Origin: Sulfuritalea sp.
GTDB taxonomy: Bacteria; Pseudomonadota; Gammaproteobacteria; Burkholderiales; Rhodocyclaceae
Assembly (NCBI GenBank): GCA_030651305.1
Contig: JAUSCI010000005.1
Location: forward strand, 1 to 49,297
Reading direction: 5' to 3'
Length of the DNA stretch: 49,297 nucleotides
Positions 28,166 through 36,266 of this stretch are shown here, piece by piece. The stretch's first letter is position 1; every line of letters begins with the position of its first letter. The translations under genes were made by a program, and so were the position numbers. The notes beneath the pieces are model-generated. The model saw only the letters and a program-made list of their open reading frames with translations, did no database searches and was not told where the DNA came from.

Positions 28166-29023
28166 TCAATCCAGGTACGGGACGAAATCATGCTGCACCA
28201 CGATTTCGGTGATCTGCGAAGACAGCGAAAAGTTGATGAAGTCTTTTGCCAGACCGGTCGGAAGGTCCCTGGTGAGCAACAGGAGCGGGCGAGACAAGGG
28301 GAAATTTCCGTTGCGGATGTTTTTCGTTGTGGCGGCCACACCGTCGATCGGCAGCAGCTTTATGGGAACACCCTTGTTCGCCTCGTGTAGAGCCGTGCCA
28401 AAGGACATATATGCTATGCCATTGGGGTTTTCGACGAGCGCCCTGACGCGCGCCAGATTGTCGCTCACCACGATCCGGGCCTTGATATCCGCGTATCTGA
28501 GGTCAAAGTAATGGGTAAAGAGATCGACTGAACCGATGTCTTCCTTTGCGTTTATCGGCGCAATCGGCGTGTCCTGGCCGCCGACTTTGCTCCAGTTATT
28601 GATCTTTCCGGTATAGATGTCGAGCACTTGCCGGTTGCTCAGGCTTTGCACCGGATTATTCTTGTGCACCACCAGACCAACCCCGTCGCGCGCGATTGCG
28701 AAGCTGTAGAGACTGCTATCCTTATCCGCCAGGGCGCGCGACGCCATGCCGATATCGGCTTTCCCCTTCGTCACGTCGTCGATGCCTCGTCCCGACCCAG
28801 TGACTTTCACCTCGATCTGCACGCCCGGATGCAGTGTCGAGAAACGCTTGCCGACCGCCACCATCATCGGCGCCATCGTGCTTGAGCCTGAGATGAGAAG
28901 CTTGCCGGACGCAGGCGCGGTTCCTTTTGCCGGAGGCTTTTCCGCAGCGTAGACACTGCTACAGGCCAGGCACGCCGCCAACAGCAGTGCGGAAATGGAA
29001 AGTTCATTGTCAGCGATAAACAT
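28166..29023 (-). CDS. PstS-like periplasmic phosphate/anion-binding protein (orphan)
   Basis: This 285-residue exported protein has a signal peptide with cleavage likely after SSVYA (about residue 26). The mature part has the phosphate-binding-protein pattern: LLISGSSTMAPMM, KVTGSGRGIDDVTKGKADIG and NPVQSLSNRQVLDIYTG. The ATG at 29023 is chosen because it gives a proper signal peptide; the frame is open to 29095. PstS proteins normally feed a PstCAB transporter, but no permease or ATPase gene is nearby. It lies between two GGDEF-EAL genes and 51 bases ahead of the membrane-bound one, so a role as a ligand-presenting sensor subunit is inferred. Confidence 0.88.
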   Translation of the reverse strand: MFIADNELSISALLLAACLACSSVYAAEKPPAKGTAPASGKLLISGSSTMAPMMVAVGKRFSTLHPGVQIEVKVTGSGRGIDDVTKGKADIGMASRALADKDSSLYSFAIARDGVGLVVHKNNPVQSLSNRQVLDIYTGKINNWSKVGGQDTPIAPINAKEDIGSVDLFTHYFDLRYADIKARIVVSDNLARVRALVENPNGIAYMSFGTALHEANKGVPIKLLPIDGVAATTKNIRNGNFPLSRPLLLLTRDLPTGLAKDFINFSLSSQITEIVVQHDFVPYLD

Positions 29024-29091
29024 AGCTCTCAAGTGCCTCGCAGAGAGTCGCGTACTACCACTACCGATGGAATCCCCGCCGCCATTATTCG

Positions 29092-30915
29092 TCACCCGGC
29101 CGCAGGCGGAGCCAGGAATCTCGTTTCGAATGTATTGCCCGGTACCGGTTTACTGAATAAAAAGCCCTGCATTTCGTCGCAGTCCAGCAAGTGCAGCAGG
29201 CGTTGCTGTTCCTCGGTTTCGACGCCTTCGGCCACCACCTTGAGTTTCAGCGAATGCGCCAGCTTGATGACGGTGGATACCAGCGCCAGTCCCTGCGGCC
29301 CGGCGGTCATGTCGATCACGAACGAGCGGTCGATCTTCAGCGTGTCCACCGGAAGTTTGGCGAGGTAGCTGAGCGAGGAGAAACCGGTACCGAAGTCGTC
29401 GATGGCGATGCTGACGCCCATGGCACGGATCGCCTGCAGGCTGGCGATGTTGTGCTTGACGTCCTCCATGATCAGGCTTTCGGTAATCTCCAGTTCCAGC
29501 CCGGCCGCCGCATGTTCGTCAATGGCGATGACCTGCTCAATTTCGTCGATGAAGCCGCGATTGCGTAGTTGCAAAGGCGACACGTTCACTGCGATGCGCA
29601 CCGCCGGCAAACCTGCGGCACGCCAGCGCAGGTAGTCGGCGATGGCCTGGCGCAGCGCCCAGCGCCCGACGTCATTGATCAATCCGGTCTCTTCCAGGAT
29701 CGGGATGAAGCGGCCCGGCGGTACCAGGCCCGTGAGCGGATCGTTCCAGCGAATCAGCGCCTCGGCGCTGGTCATCTTGCCGGTGGCGAGGTTCACCTTG
29801 GGCTGGTAATGCAGCACGAATTCTTCGTTGTCGAGCGCCTGGCGTAGTTGATTTTCCAGGGTGAGCTTGCCCGCCACGGCTGCGGTCATTTCCTGTGCAT
29901 AGAACAGGTAGCGTTCGCCGCTCGCCTTGGCCTTCTTCAGCGCGGCCTCGGCGTGCCTGAACAAGGTATCGGCATCCGCACCGTCGTCCGGGAACAATGC
30001 GACGCCAATCTTGGCGGCGATGCGGAACACGGCGTCATTGAGGCGAAACGGGCTGTCCAGCAGATCTTCCAACGATTTCTCGAGAAGCCGTGCCACGTCG
30101 CCTTCCTGCCTTACTTCCGGCAGCACCGCGGCAAAATGGTCGGCACCCACGCGCGCCAGTAGGTTGACGTCGCCCGTCCGGCGCGTCAGCCACTCCGCCA
30201 CCTGCCGCAAAAGCGCATCGCCGGCCGGCCGGCCGAGGCTGTCGTTGATGTTCTTGAAGCGCTCCAGATCGATCAGGATCACGGCCAGCTGGTGCCCGCC
30301 GCTGACCGCGCTGCTCATGTACTGCGTTACCCGGTCGAGAAACAGATTGCGGTTCGCCAGTCCGGTGAGCACATCGTAGTAGGCCAGGTAATCTATCCGC
30401 TCCTGCCTTCCGATGTGATCAATCGCGAAAGCGATGTCGCCGGCCAGTTCAGTCAGCAGGGTCATCTCCTCTTCGCCGAAGAATTCGGTCTCGCCGGCGT
30501 ACAGCGCTATTACGCCAATGGCTATATCAGAGACCATCAGCGGCAACACGGCCATCGAGCGGACTCCGGATTCAATGTATTTCTTGCCGAACAGAACCCT
30601 GGGGTCGGTTCGCGAATCGTTGGACACGACGGCTTTTTTCTCCCGTATCGCCCGTGCGATCATGGTTTTGGGTGCGTCCTCACTCGAGGACAGGATCGTC
30701 CGGATGGCGCTCAAGAGCTCATCATCCTTGCCCGCCGACGCTACCGGGACAATCTTCATCGCACTCTGATCGACGATGGCTATCAATGCCATGAGGAAGC
30801 CGCCGGTCTCGACAGCGACCCGGCACGCTTCCCTGAATAACTGGTCCCGATCACGCACGCGCACAATCAGTGTGTTGATGCCGCTCAGCACGGCATATAC
30901 GCGGTTGAGGAATAC
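29092..30915 (-). repeat. Paralogous GAF-GGDEF-EAL coding segment, copy 2
   Basis: This is the partner of 25139-26970 in direct orientation about 4 kb away, with the PstS-like gene between the copies. Similarity extends to a shared GTCACCCGGC at the stop codons. It implies a fairly recent tandem duplication followed by replacement of the N-terminal sensor module. Boundaries are estimated by eye. Confidence 0.8.
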
Positions 30916-32217
30916 GATTCTGGCATCCGCCTTCATGCGCTCGGTGACATCGTCCGCCGTGGCGTAGGTAACGCCTTCATGCCGGTCAAAGTAGGCCGTC
31001 CACGACAAATTGATCACTGTGCCGTCAATGCGCAGGTAGCGGTTTTCGAAATGCAAGGTTGGCCGGCTTTCCACCTGCAGCTTCATTTCATCAATGGTCG
31101 TCTGGCGGTCCGCCGGCAGCACAAAATCGAGAAATGGCTTTGTCAGGAGTTCGCTTTCCGGATAACCGGTCATCTGCGCAAACGCGGGGTTAACCTGCAT
31201 GAAACAGCCGTAGGGATCGGCAATGCACATTGCGTTGGTTGAAAGCATGAAGAACTTGAAATACTGCTCTTTCTCCTGCTCCAATCGCTTGCGCTCGGTG
31301 ATGTCGCGAATGGCGCTAATCACCAGGGGACCTTCGTCCGTCTCCAGCGGGCTCAAGCTGATTTCCGCCGGAAATTCGGTACCGTCCTTGCGCAACCCGA
31401 ACTGGTCCAGTCTTGGTTCCGATCCCATTGCCCGTGAACGTGGTTTTTCAAAATAGCCGCCCTGGTTTCCGTGGTGCTTGCCGCGAAAGCGTTCCGGGAC
31501 AAGGATGTCAATCTTCTGCCCCAGCAGGTCCTCGCGGTGCCAGCCGAACAGCTTGACCGCCTGGGCGTTGACTAGCACCATTTCGGCGTCGTGGTTGACG
31601 ATCACCATCGCGTCAGGCGCTGCCTCGAGAAGATCCTTGAACTTCTGCTCGGCCCTCTTGCGCTCGGTGATGTCCAGGTGCATGACGACGACGCCATGGA
31701 GATGGTTTCCCGCCAGTGGCGTCACGGTCATCAGGAACCAGCGCTGTTGCGTTGGCGAATGACAGGGATACTCCAGCGAAAAGCTCTTTGCACCACCAGC
31801 CAACACCGACCGAATGCCTGCGGCAACCCGTGGCGCCTCGGCTGCGTCGTCACCGCTTGCGCGGTCGCAAAGCTCGAGGTAATTGACGCCGATCCCGTAT
31901 TGCGGACCCAACAGCCCATTGGTGCCGGCAAATTGCCGCCATCCCTCGTTCACCGAGATGATGATTCCCTGGCTATCGAGCAAAGCGATATGCGCGGGCA
32001 GCGCGTTGAGGATGGCGGCCTGCTTGGCGGCTTCGCTGTCACGCAACTGCTCCTGCGCATGCCGCAACAAGAACGTCCGGCCGCCACGGTCCGCGACCGC
32101 ATCCACTTCGCCTGCCGTCAGTTCCTCCAGGCGTTGCCCGGTCAAGTGCAGCGTTTCGATCAGCGCGGAGATTTCTTCATGCGCATCCCGCGGAGACGGT
32201 AGTTTGGCCGGTTTCAT
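29092..32217 (-). CDS. PAS-PAS-PAS-GAF-GGDEF(degenerate)-EAL protein, third gene of the Kai operon
   Basis: The 1041-residue protein has no membrane helix. Three PAS domains occupy about 60-185, 190-310 and 315-430, then GAF at 440-595, a GGDEF-type domain at 600-765 whose motif reads GADHF (691-695), and an EAL domain from about 780. The EAL domain has EALIRW (819-824), IAIDDFGTGFSSL, LKIDRSF and VAEGVETEEQ. The cyclase site looks inactive and the phosphodiesterase site intact. Its ATG overlaps the kaiB stop (ATGA), so translation is coupled to KaiB. This makes it the best candidate output of the KaiBC pair. Confidence 0.93.
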   Translation of the reverse strand: MKPAKLPSPRDAHEEISALIETLHLTGQRLEELTAGEVDAVADRGGRTFLLRHAQEQLRDSEAAKQAAILNALPAHIALLDSQGIIISVNEGWRQFAGTNGLLGPQYGIGVNYLELCDRASGDDAAEAPRVAAGIRSVLAGGAKSFSLEYPCHSPTQQRWFLMTVTPLAGNHLHGVVVMHLDITERKRAEQKFKDLLEAAPDAMVIVNHDAEMVLVNAQAVKLFGWHREDLLGQKIDILVPERFRGKHHGNQGGYFEKPRSRAMGSEPRLDQFGLRKDGTEFPAEISLSPLETDEGPLVISAIRDITERKRLEQEKEQYFKFFMLSTNAMCIADPYGCFMQVNPAFAQMTGYPESELLTKPFLDFVLPADRQTTIDEMKLQVESRPTLHFENRYLRIDGTVINLSWTAYFDRHEGVTYATADDVTERMKADARIVFLNRVYAVLSGINTLIVRVRDRDQLFREACRVAVETGGFLMALIAIVDQSAMKIVPVASAGKDDELLSAIRTILSSSEDAPKTMIARAIREKKAVVSNDSRTDPRVLFGKKYIESGVRSMAVLPLMVSDIAIGVIALYAGETEFFGEEEMTLLTELAGDIAFAIDHIGRQERIDYLAYYDVLTGLANRNLFLDRVTQYMSSAVSGGHQLAVILIDLERFKNINDSLGRPAGDALLRQVAEWLTRRTGDVNLLARVGADHFAAVLPEVRQEGDVARLLEKSLEDLLDSPFRLNDAVFRIAAKIGVALFPDDGADADTLFRHAEAALKKAKASGERYLFYAQEMTAAVAGKLTLENQLRQALDNEEFVLHYQPKVNLATGKMTSAEALIRWNDPLTGLVPPGRFIPILEETGLINDVGRWALRQAIADYLRWRAAGLPAVRIAVNVSPLQLRNRGFIDEIEQVIAIDEHAAAGLELEITESLIMEDVKHNIASLQAIRAMGVSIAIDDFGTGFSSLSYLAKLPVDTLKIDRSFVIDMTAGPQGLALVSTVIKLAHSLKLKVVAEGVETEEQQRLLHLLDCDEMQGFLFSKPVPGNTFETRFLAPPAAG

Positions 32218-32504
32218 GCTGCGATGTCTAGCAACCCCAACGCCTGCAACACGGTCTGCGTATGACTGAGTGTGCCGACGATTCTGCGCACCGGTGGCGG
32301 CGTCAGTACGACCAGCGTCGGTGTCATGAAGATGCCTTCTGCCAGCGCGCGCTTCGGTTCCCGGAACACGTCCACCACTTCGATCTCGTACCGATCCGGC
32401 AGATGCGCCCGGCAGAACGCGGCAAGATTGGCGATTGCCTGCGCCGAGTTCGGCGCGTCGCCGGCGACAAACAGGCGGAACTTGAACATGGCGCGCCGGC
32501 TCAT
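32214..32504 (-). CDS. kaiB: KaiB-family protein
   Basis: This 96-residue thioredoxin-like protein matches the KaiB family: FKFRLFVAGDAPNSAQAIAN at the N-terminus and MTPTLVVLTPPPVRRIVGTL in the C-terminal half, equivalent to the cyanobacterial TPTL...PPPVRRIIG block. KaiB binds the KaiC CI ring after a fold switch; whether this protein fold-switches is unknown. The start codon overlaps the kaiC stop and the stop overlaps the next gene's start, both as ATGA. An internal Met6 is an alternative start, but the coupling favours the first ATG. No kaiA gene is present. Confidence 0.93.
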   Translation of the reverse strand: MSRRAMFKFRLFVAGDAPNSAQAIANLAAFCRAHLPDRYEIEVVDVFREPKRALAEGIFMTPTLVVLTPPPVRRIVGTLSHTQTVLQALGLLDIAA

Positions 32505-34246
32505 GACGGGCTCACTTTCTTTCCCGGAATCGCCGCATCGGCCCCGCGCAACTCCTGCATCTGCGTGCGCCCGCGCGACAACTCGCCTTCGTGACTTTGC
32601 GTGGAGCGGACCAGCAAGGCCTTCTCGACCTGCTTCGCCACCAGTTCCGTCTGCAAGGATTTCAAGCGCACCTCGAGTTCGGCCTCTTCGGCATCGAGCC
32701 TGACGCGCTTGAGCTTCGCGGCGGCCTCGGCGGCTTCATGCGCGACCCGCTCGGCGCGTTCCTTTTCCCAGCGCAAGGTGCCCATCAGCACCTCGCCGCC
32801 GGCCGTGTAGGTGTCGGTCAGCGTCACTCCCGCATCGCTCAGGATCAGCTCGCGCACCTGGTTCGAATGCGCCGTGCCGCGGGACTTGACGATGGACAGG
32901 CCGCGGTTGCGCTCACCGGCCTGCATCAGGTAGTTGAGGTGGATCCAGGTGTCCGCCAGCGTCGAGATCTGCAGCGGCGAACCGCTTTCCGTCCGGTTCG
33001 ACATCTCGTCGAGCAAACTGGTGCAGAGCAGCGTAATGCCGTCGCCCTTGGACCAGTCGATCAAGCGGTCTGCAACGCTTTGCGCGGTCAGGTCATTGCC
33101 GGATTTGTACCATGTGGATACCGGGTCAATCACCAGGCACCTGGCGCCGTGCTCTTTCGCCAGCGTCTTGATGCGCACCAGGTAGGTCTCTGCGCTGCCC
33201 GCGATGGAGCGCGCCGAGACCATCAGCAGGCTACCGTTCTTGATGTATCGCTCCAGCCGGATGCCAACCGAGGCCAAGTTGCGGATCACTTCGTTGCAAT
33301 CCGAATCAAAGCTGACGAACATGGTGCGCTCGCCGCGCCGGCAGGCCGCTTCGGCGAACGCTGCACTCAGGGTGGTTTTGGCCGTGCCGGAGAAGCCGGT
33401 GATCAGCACGCTGGCGCCGCGATAGTAGCCGCCGCCGAGCATGGTATCGAGCCGCTCCACGCCACTGGAAACGCGTTCGCTGCTGACCTTGGCGTCCACC
33501 CGGACCCGCGTGCGCGCGACGGCGACCTCCAGGCCGGAGTTGCCGATCAGGAATGGCGATTCATTCTCGTCGAAGCCGGAGCCGCGATACTTCTGCACGC
33601 GCAGGTTGCGATGCGACACACCCAAGGCCACGCTATGGTTGAGGATCACGGCGCAGTCCACCATGAATTGCATGAAGCCGAAGGGCTGCTCGATGATGGA
33701 ACTCGCCTCGTCCCCGCCAGCCTTCGCGGTGATGATGCCCGTCAGGTCGTGCGCCAATAACCACTCGTGCAGCCGGTAAATCTCGCGCCTTTTTGTCGCC
33801 GGGTCAGGCAACAGCGCCAACACGACATCCAGCGCATCGAATACTATGCGCCGCGCCCTCATTCCCCTGGTTTGTGCCTCCAGCGCCGCCAGCATCCCGC
33901 CCAGATCGAAATCCCCCGACTGGATCAGGCTCGGCAGCGGCTGCGCGTCCATGAAATAGAGATTCTTTTTTTGCAGGGCCGCGAGTTTCCAGCCGAAACT
34001 CTCGGCATTGGCCACGATGCGCTTCGAGCTTTCCTCAAAGGCGACAAAGATGCCGGGTTCCCTGCAATCCTGGGCGCCATGCACCAGGAATTGCAATGCC
34101 AGTACGGTTTTGCCGGAGCCGGGTCCGCCCACCAGCAGCGTCGTTCGGCCGTGCGGCAGACCGCCACCGGTGATTTCATCGAAACCGGCGATGCCGGTCG
34201 GCGCCTTGGCTGGCGATTTGATGCGGGGAGATCTGGTCAATTTCAT
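32501..34246 (-). CDS. kaiC: KaiC-family double-domain ATPase with C-terminal coiled coil
   Basis: The 581-residue protein has two RecA-like domains. CI has Walker A GGPGSGKT (40-47), the Glu pair FEESSKR (71-72) and Walker B RIVFDAL. CII has Walker A GFSGTAKT (284-291) and Walker B LVIDPVS (371-377). QISTLADT aligns with the cyanobacterial Ser431/Thr432 phosphorylation segment, giving Ser428 and Thr429. The CII position of the catalytic Glu pair reads FDSD. After about residue 490 a Glu/Ala/Lys-rich coiled coil replaces the usual KaiA-binding tail. The SD AGGAGAAAGG precedes the ATG, which overlaps a 23-codon upstream ORF. Confidence 0.94.
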   Translation of the reverse strand: MKLTRSPRIKSPAKAPTGIAGFDEITGGGLPHGRTTLLVGGPGSGKTVLALQFLVHGAQDCREPGIFVAFEESSKRIVANAESFGWKLAALQKKNLYFMDAQPLPSLIQSGDFDLGGMLAALEAQTRGMRARRIVFDALDVVLALLPDPATKRREIYRLHEWLLAHDLTGIITAKAGGDEASSIIEQPFGFMQFMVDCAVILNHSVALGVSHRNLRVQKYRGSGFDENESPFLIGNSGLEVAVARTRVRVDAKVSSERVSSGVERLDTMLGGGYYRGASVLITGFSGTAKTTLSAAFAEAACRRGERTMFVSFDSDCNEVIRNLASVGIRLERYIKNGSLLMVSARSIAGSAETYLVRIKTLAKEHGARCLVIDPVSTWYKSGNDLTAQSVADRLIDWSKGDGITLLCTSLLDEMSNRTESGSPLQISTLADTWIHLNYLMQAGERNRGLSIVKSRGTAHSNQVRELILSDAGVTLTDTYTAGGEVLMGTLRWEKERAERVAHEAAEAAAKLKRVRLDAEEAELEVRLKSLQTELVAKQVEKALLVRSTQSHEGELSRGRTQMQELRGADAAIPGKKVSPS

Positions 34247-34314
34247 CCTTTCTCCTTCAGCATGGATTCGGCTTCGCGGTCGAAAACCGCGGAATCTGGG
34301 TTGGTTGTTGACAT
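34243..34314 (-). CDS. Short ORF (23 codons) coupled to kaiC
   Basis: On the minus strand an ATG at 34314 follows a textbook SD (GGAGGT, 5 bases away). It opens a frame of 23 residues, MSTTNPDSAVFDREAESMLK plus EKG, ending in a TGA that overlaps the kaiC ATG as ATGA. The kaiC SD lies inside its last codons. The strong SD and exact coupling argue that it is translated, as a leader that drives kaiC translation or as a small protein. It is too short to identify, and no hairpin attenuator was noticed around it. The 207 bases upstream of it, up to the divergent synthetase gene, showed no confident promoter. Confidence 0.55.
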   Translation of the reverse strand: MSTTNPDSAVFDREAESMLKEKG

Positions 34315-34521
34315 GCGTGACCTCCTCTCCAGACTTCTAAGCCTCCGCTCCATTCCCTTGCCGCTCTGTGCGCCAGGGCACACAAGCACCGTTCGCGCTC
34401 AGGTATCGGGCCGACAAGGTCTTCCGCCTATCAGCGAGTCGCTTCGCGCCGCCAAGTCTCAACCCAGCCGCGCGATCACTGTGTAGACTAGGGTGGCCTG
34501 CTTTGTGAGCGAGGACACACC

Positions 34522-36222
34522 ATGTCACGACAAAAACTGATCCTCGACTACGTGTTCGATCACGAAGCGACACACCCGGACAAGGTCTATCTTTCGCAGC
34601 CGGTCGGCGGCGGCAAGGTGGTCGACTACACTTGGGCGCAGACCCTGGACCATGCGCGCAGGATGGCCGCTCATCTTCTGAGCCGGGGCTTCGAACCGGG
34701 GGCCAGAATCGCCATCCTGTCGAAGAACTGCGCCCACTTCTTCATGGCAGAACTGGCCATATGGATGGCCGGCGGCACGACTGTGGCGATCTTTCCGACG
34801 GAGACAGCGGCCACTGTCCGCTACGTGCTGGAGCACAGCGGAGCCAGCCTCCTGTTTGTCGGCAAGCTCGATACCTGGCACCAACAATCATCAGGTGTTT
34901 CCGCCGGGCTTCCCTGCATCGCCTTTCCGCTTGCCCCCGAGACGGCCTTCGACACCTGGGACGCGATCATCGCACAGACTCCTCCGCTCGGCGGCCGGCC
35001 AAACCGTGCCGCGAACGACCTGGCAATGCTGATGTACACCTCGGGTTCCACCGGGCAGCCGAAGGGAGTCATGCATAGTTTCGAAAGGATCACCCGCGCC
35101 AGCGAATGCATCAGGCAGCACAGCTTGTCGATAGCAGGAAGGGAACCTGAGGCCAGGATGCTTTCCTACCTGCCGCTGGCACATGTTTTCGAGCGGGCGT
35201 GGGTGGAATGCTCGTCGATGATCGACGGAAGCACGCGCATATTCTTTGCCGAGTCGCTGGATACCTTCATGCAGGACCTGCAGCGTGCCCGACCCACCCG
35301 GTTCGTCTCGGTACCGCGGCTATGGCTAAAGTTCCAGCAAGGGGTATTCGCGAAGATGCCCCCGGAAAAACTCGACCGGCTATTGCGCATCCCGATCCTG
35401 GGACGTCTTGTCGGACGCAAGGTACTGAAGGGCCTGGGTCTGGATCAGGTTCTAAGCGCCGGCAGCGGCTCTGCCCCCATTCCCGGCGAACTGATCACGT
35501 GGTACCGGCGCCTCGGCCTGAACCTTCTGGAGGGCTACGCGATGACGGAGGATTTTGCCTACTCCCATAGCTCGACTCAAGCGCTCAATGCTCCGGGCTA
35601 TGTCGGCCCACCCGGAGAGGGTGTCGAGGTACGGATAAGCGAGGACGGCGAAATCCTGATCAAGTCGCCCGGCCAGATGCTGGGCTACTACAAACGCCCC
35701 GATCTGGATGCGGAATGTTTCACCGGGGACGGGTTCTTCCGCACCGGAGACATGGGCGAACGACGCCCCGATGGCCTGCTCAAGATCACCGGGCGGACCA
35801 AGGAACTGTTCAAGACGTCCAAGGGAAAATACGTCACCCCGGCCCCCATCGAGAACCGGCTGAACGCACACCCGCTGGTGGAGATGGCGCTGGTTTCGGG
35901 CATCGGCCAGCCGGCAGCCTATGCGCTGGTGGTCCTCACCGAGGACCGACGCCAAAAGTTGCGCGACCCGGCGGTCAGAACGCGAACCGAAGAGGAGCTT
36001 GAGCGACTGCTGAAGGAAGTGAACGCGCAACTGGCCCACTACGAACAACTGAAGATGATCGTCGTCTCGCCCGAGCCGTGGACCATCGAGAACGGATGCC
36101 TGACGCCGACCATGAAAGTTCGCCGCAGCCGCATCGAGGCGGCCGTCAGTGCCGAAGTGGAAGCCTGGTACGACATGCAGGTTGCCGTGCACTGGGCCGC
36201 ACCGTCCAGACCTGCCGCCTGA
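34522..36222 (+). CDS. AMP-forming acyl-CoA synthetase (long-chain fatty-acid CoA ligase type)
   Basis: The 566-residue enzyme activates a carboxylic acid with ATP and CoA. The adenylate-forming motifs are MYTSGSTGQPKGVMHS (residues about 170-185), GYAMTEDFAYSH (A5 region near 340), and FFRTGDMGERRPDGLLKITG followed by KELFKTSKGKYVTP in the hinge and C-terminal domain. FKTSKGKYV is characteristic of long-chain ACSL-type ligases; the precise substrate is not readable. AGGA lies about 8 bases before the ATG. It diverges from the Kai operon across 207 bases and faces a convergent cyclase gene 44 bases after its end. Confidence 0.93.
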   Translation: MSRQKLILDYVFDHEATHPDKVYLSQPVGGGKVVDYTWAQTLDHARRMAAHLLSRGFEPGARIAILSKNCAHFFMAELAIWMAGGTTVAIFPTETAATVRYVLEHSGASLLFVGKLDTWHQQSSGVSAGLPCIAFPLAPETAFDTWDAIIAQTPPLGGRPNRAANDLAMLMYTSGSTGQPKGVMHSFERITRASECIRQHSLSIAGREPEARMLSYLPLAHVFERAWVECSSMIDGSTRIFFAESLDTFMQDLQRARPTRFVSVPRLWLKFQQGVFAKMPPEKLDRLLRIPILGRLVGRKVLKGLGLDQVLSAGSGSAPIPGELITWYRRLGLNLLEGYAMTEDFAYSHSSTQALNAPGYVGPPGEGVEVRISEDGEILIKSPGQMLGYYKRPDLDAECFTGDGFFRTGDMGERRPDGLLKITGRTKELFKTSKGKYVTPAPIENRLNAHPLVEMALVSGIGQPAAYALVVLTEDRRQKLRDPAVRTRTEEELERLLKEVNAQLAHYEQLKMIVVSPEPWTIENGCLTPTMKVRRSRIEAAVSAEVEAWYDMQVAVHWAAPSRPAA

Positions 36223-36266
36223 GCTTGAGGCGGGCTTGCCGGTCCGGCCGCGCCGGAACCCGTCAG

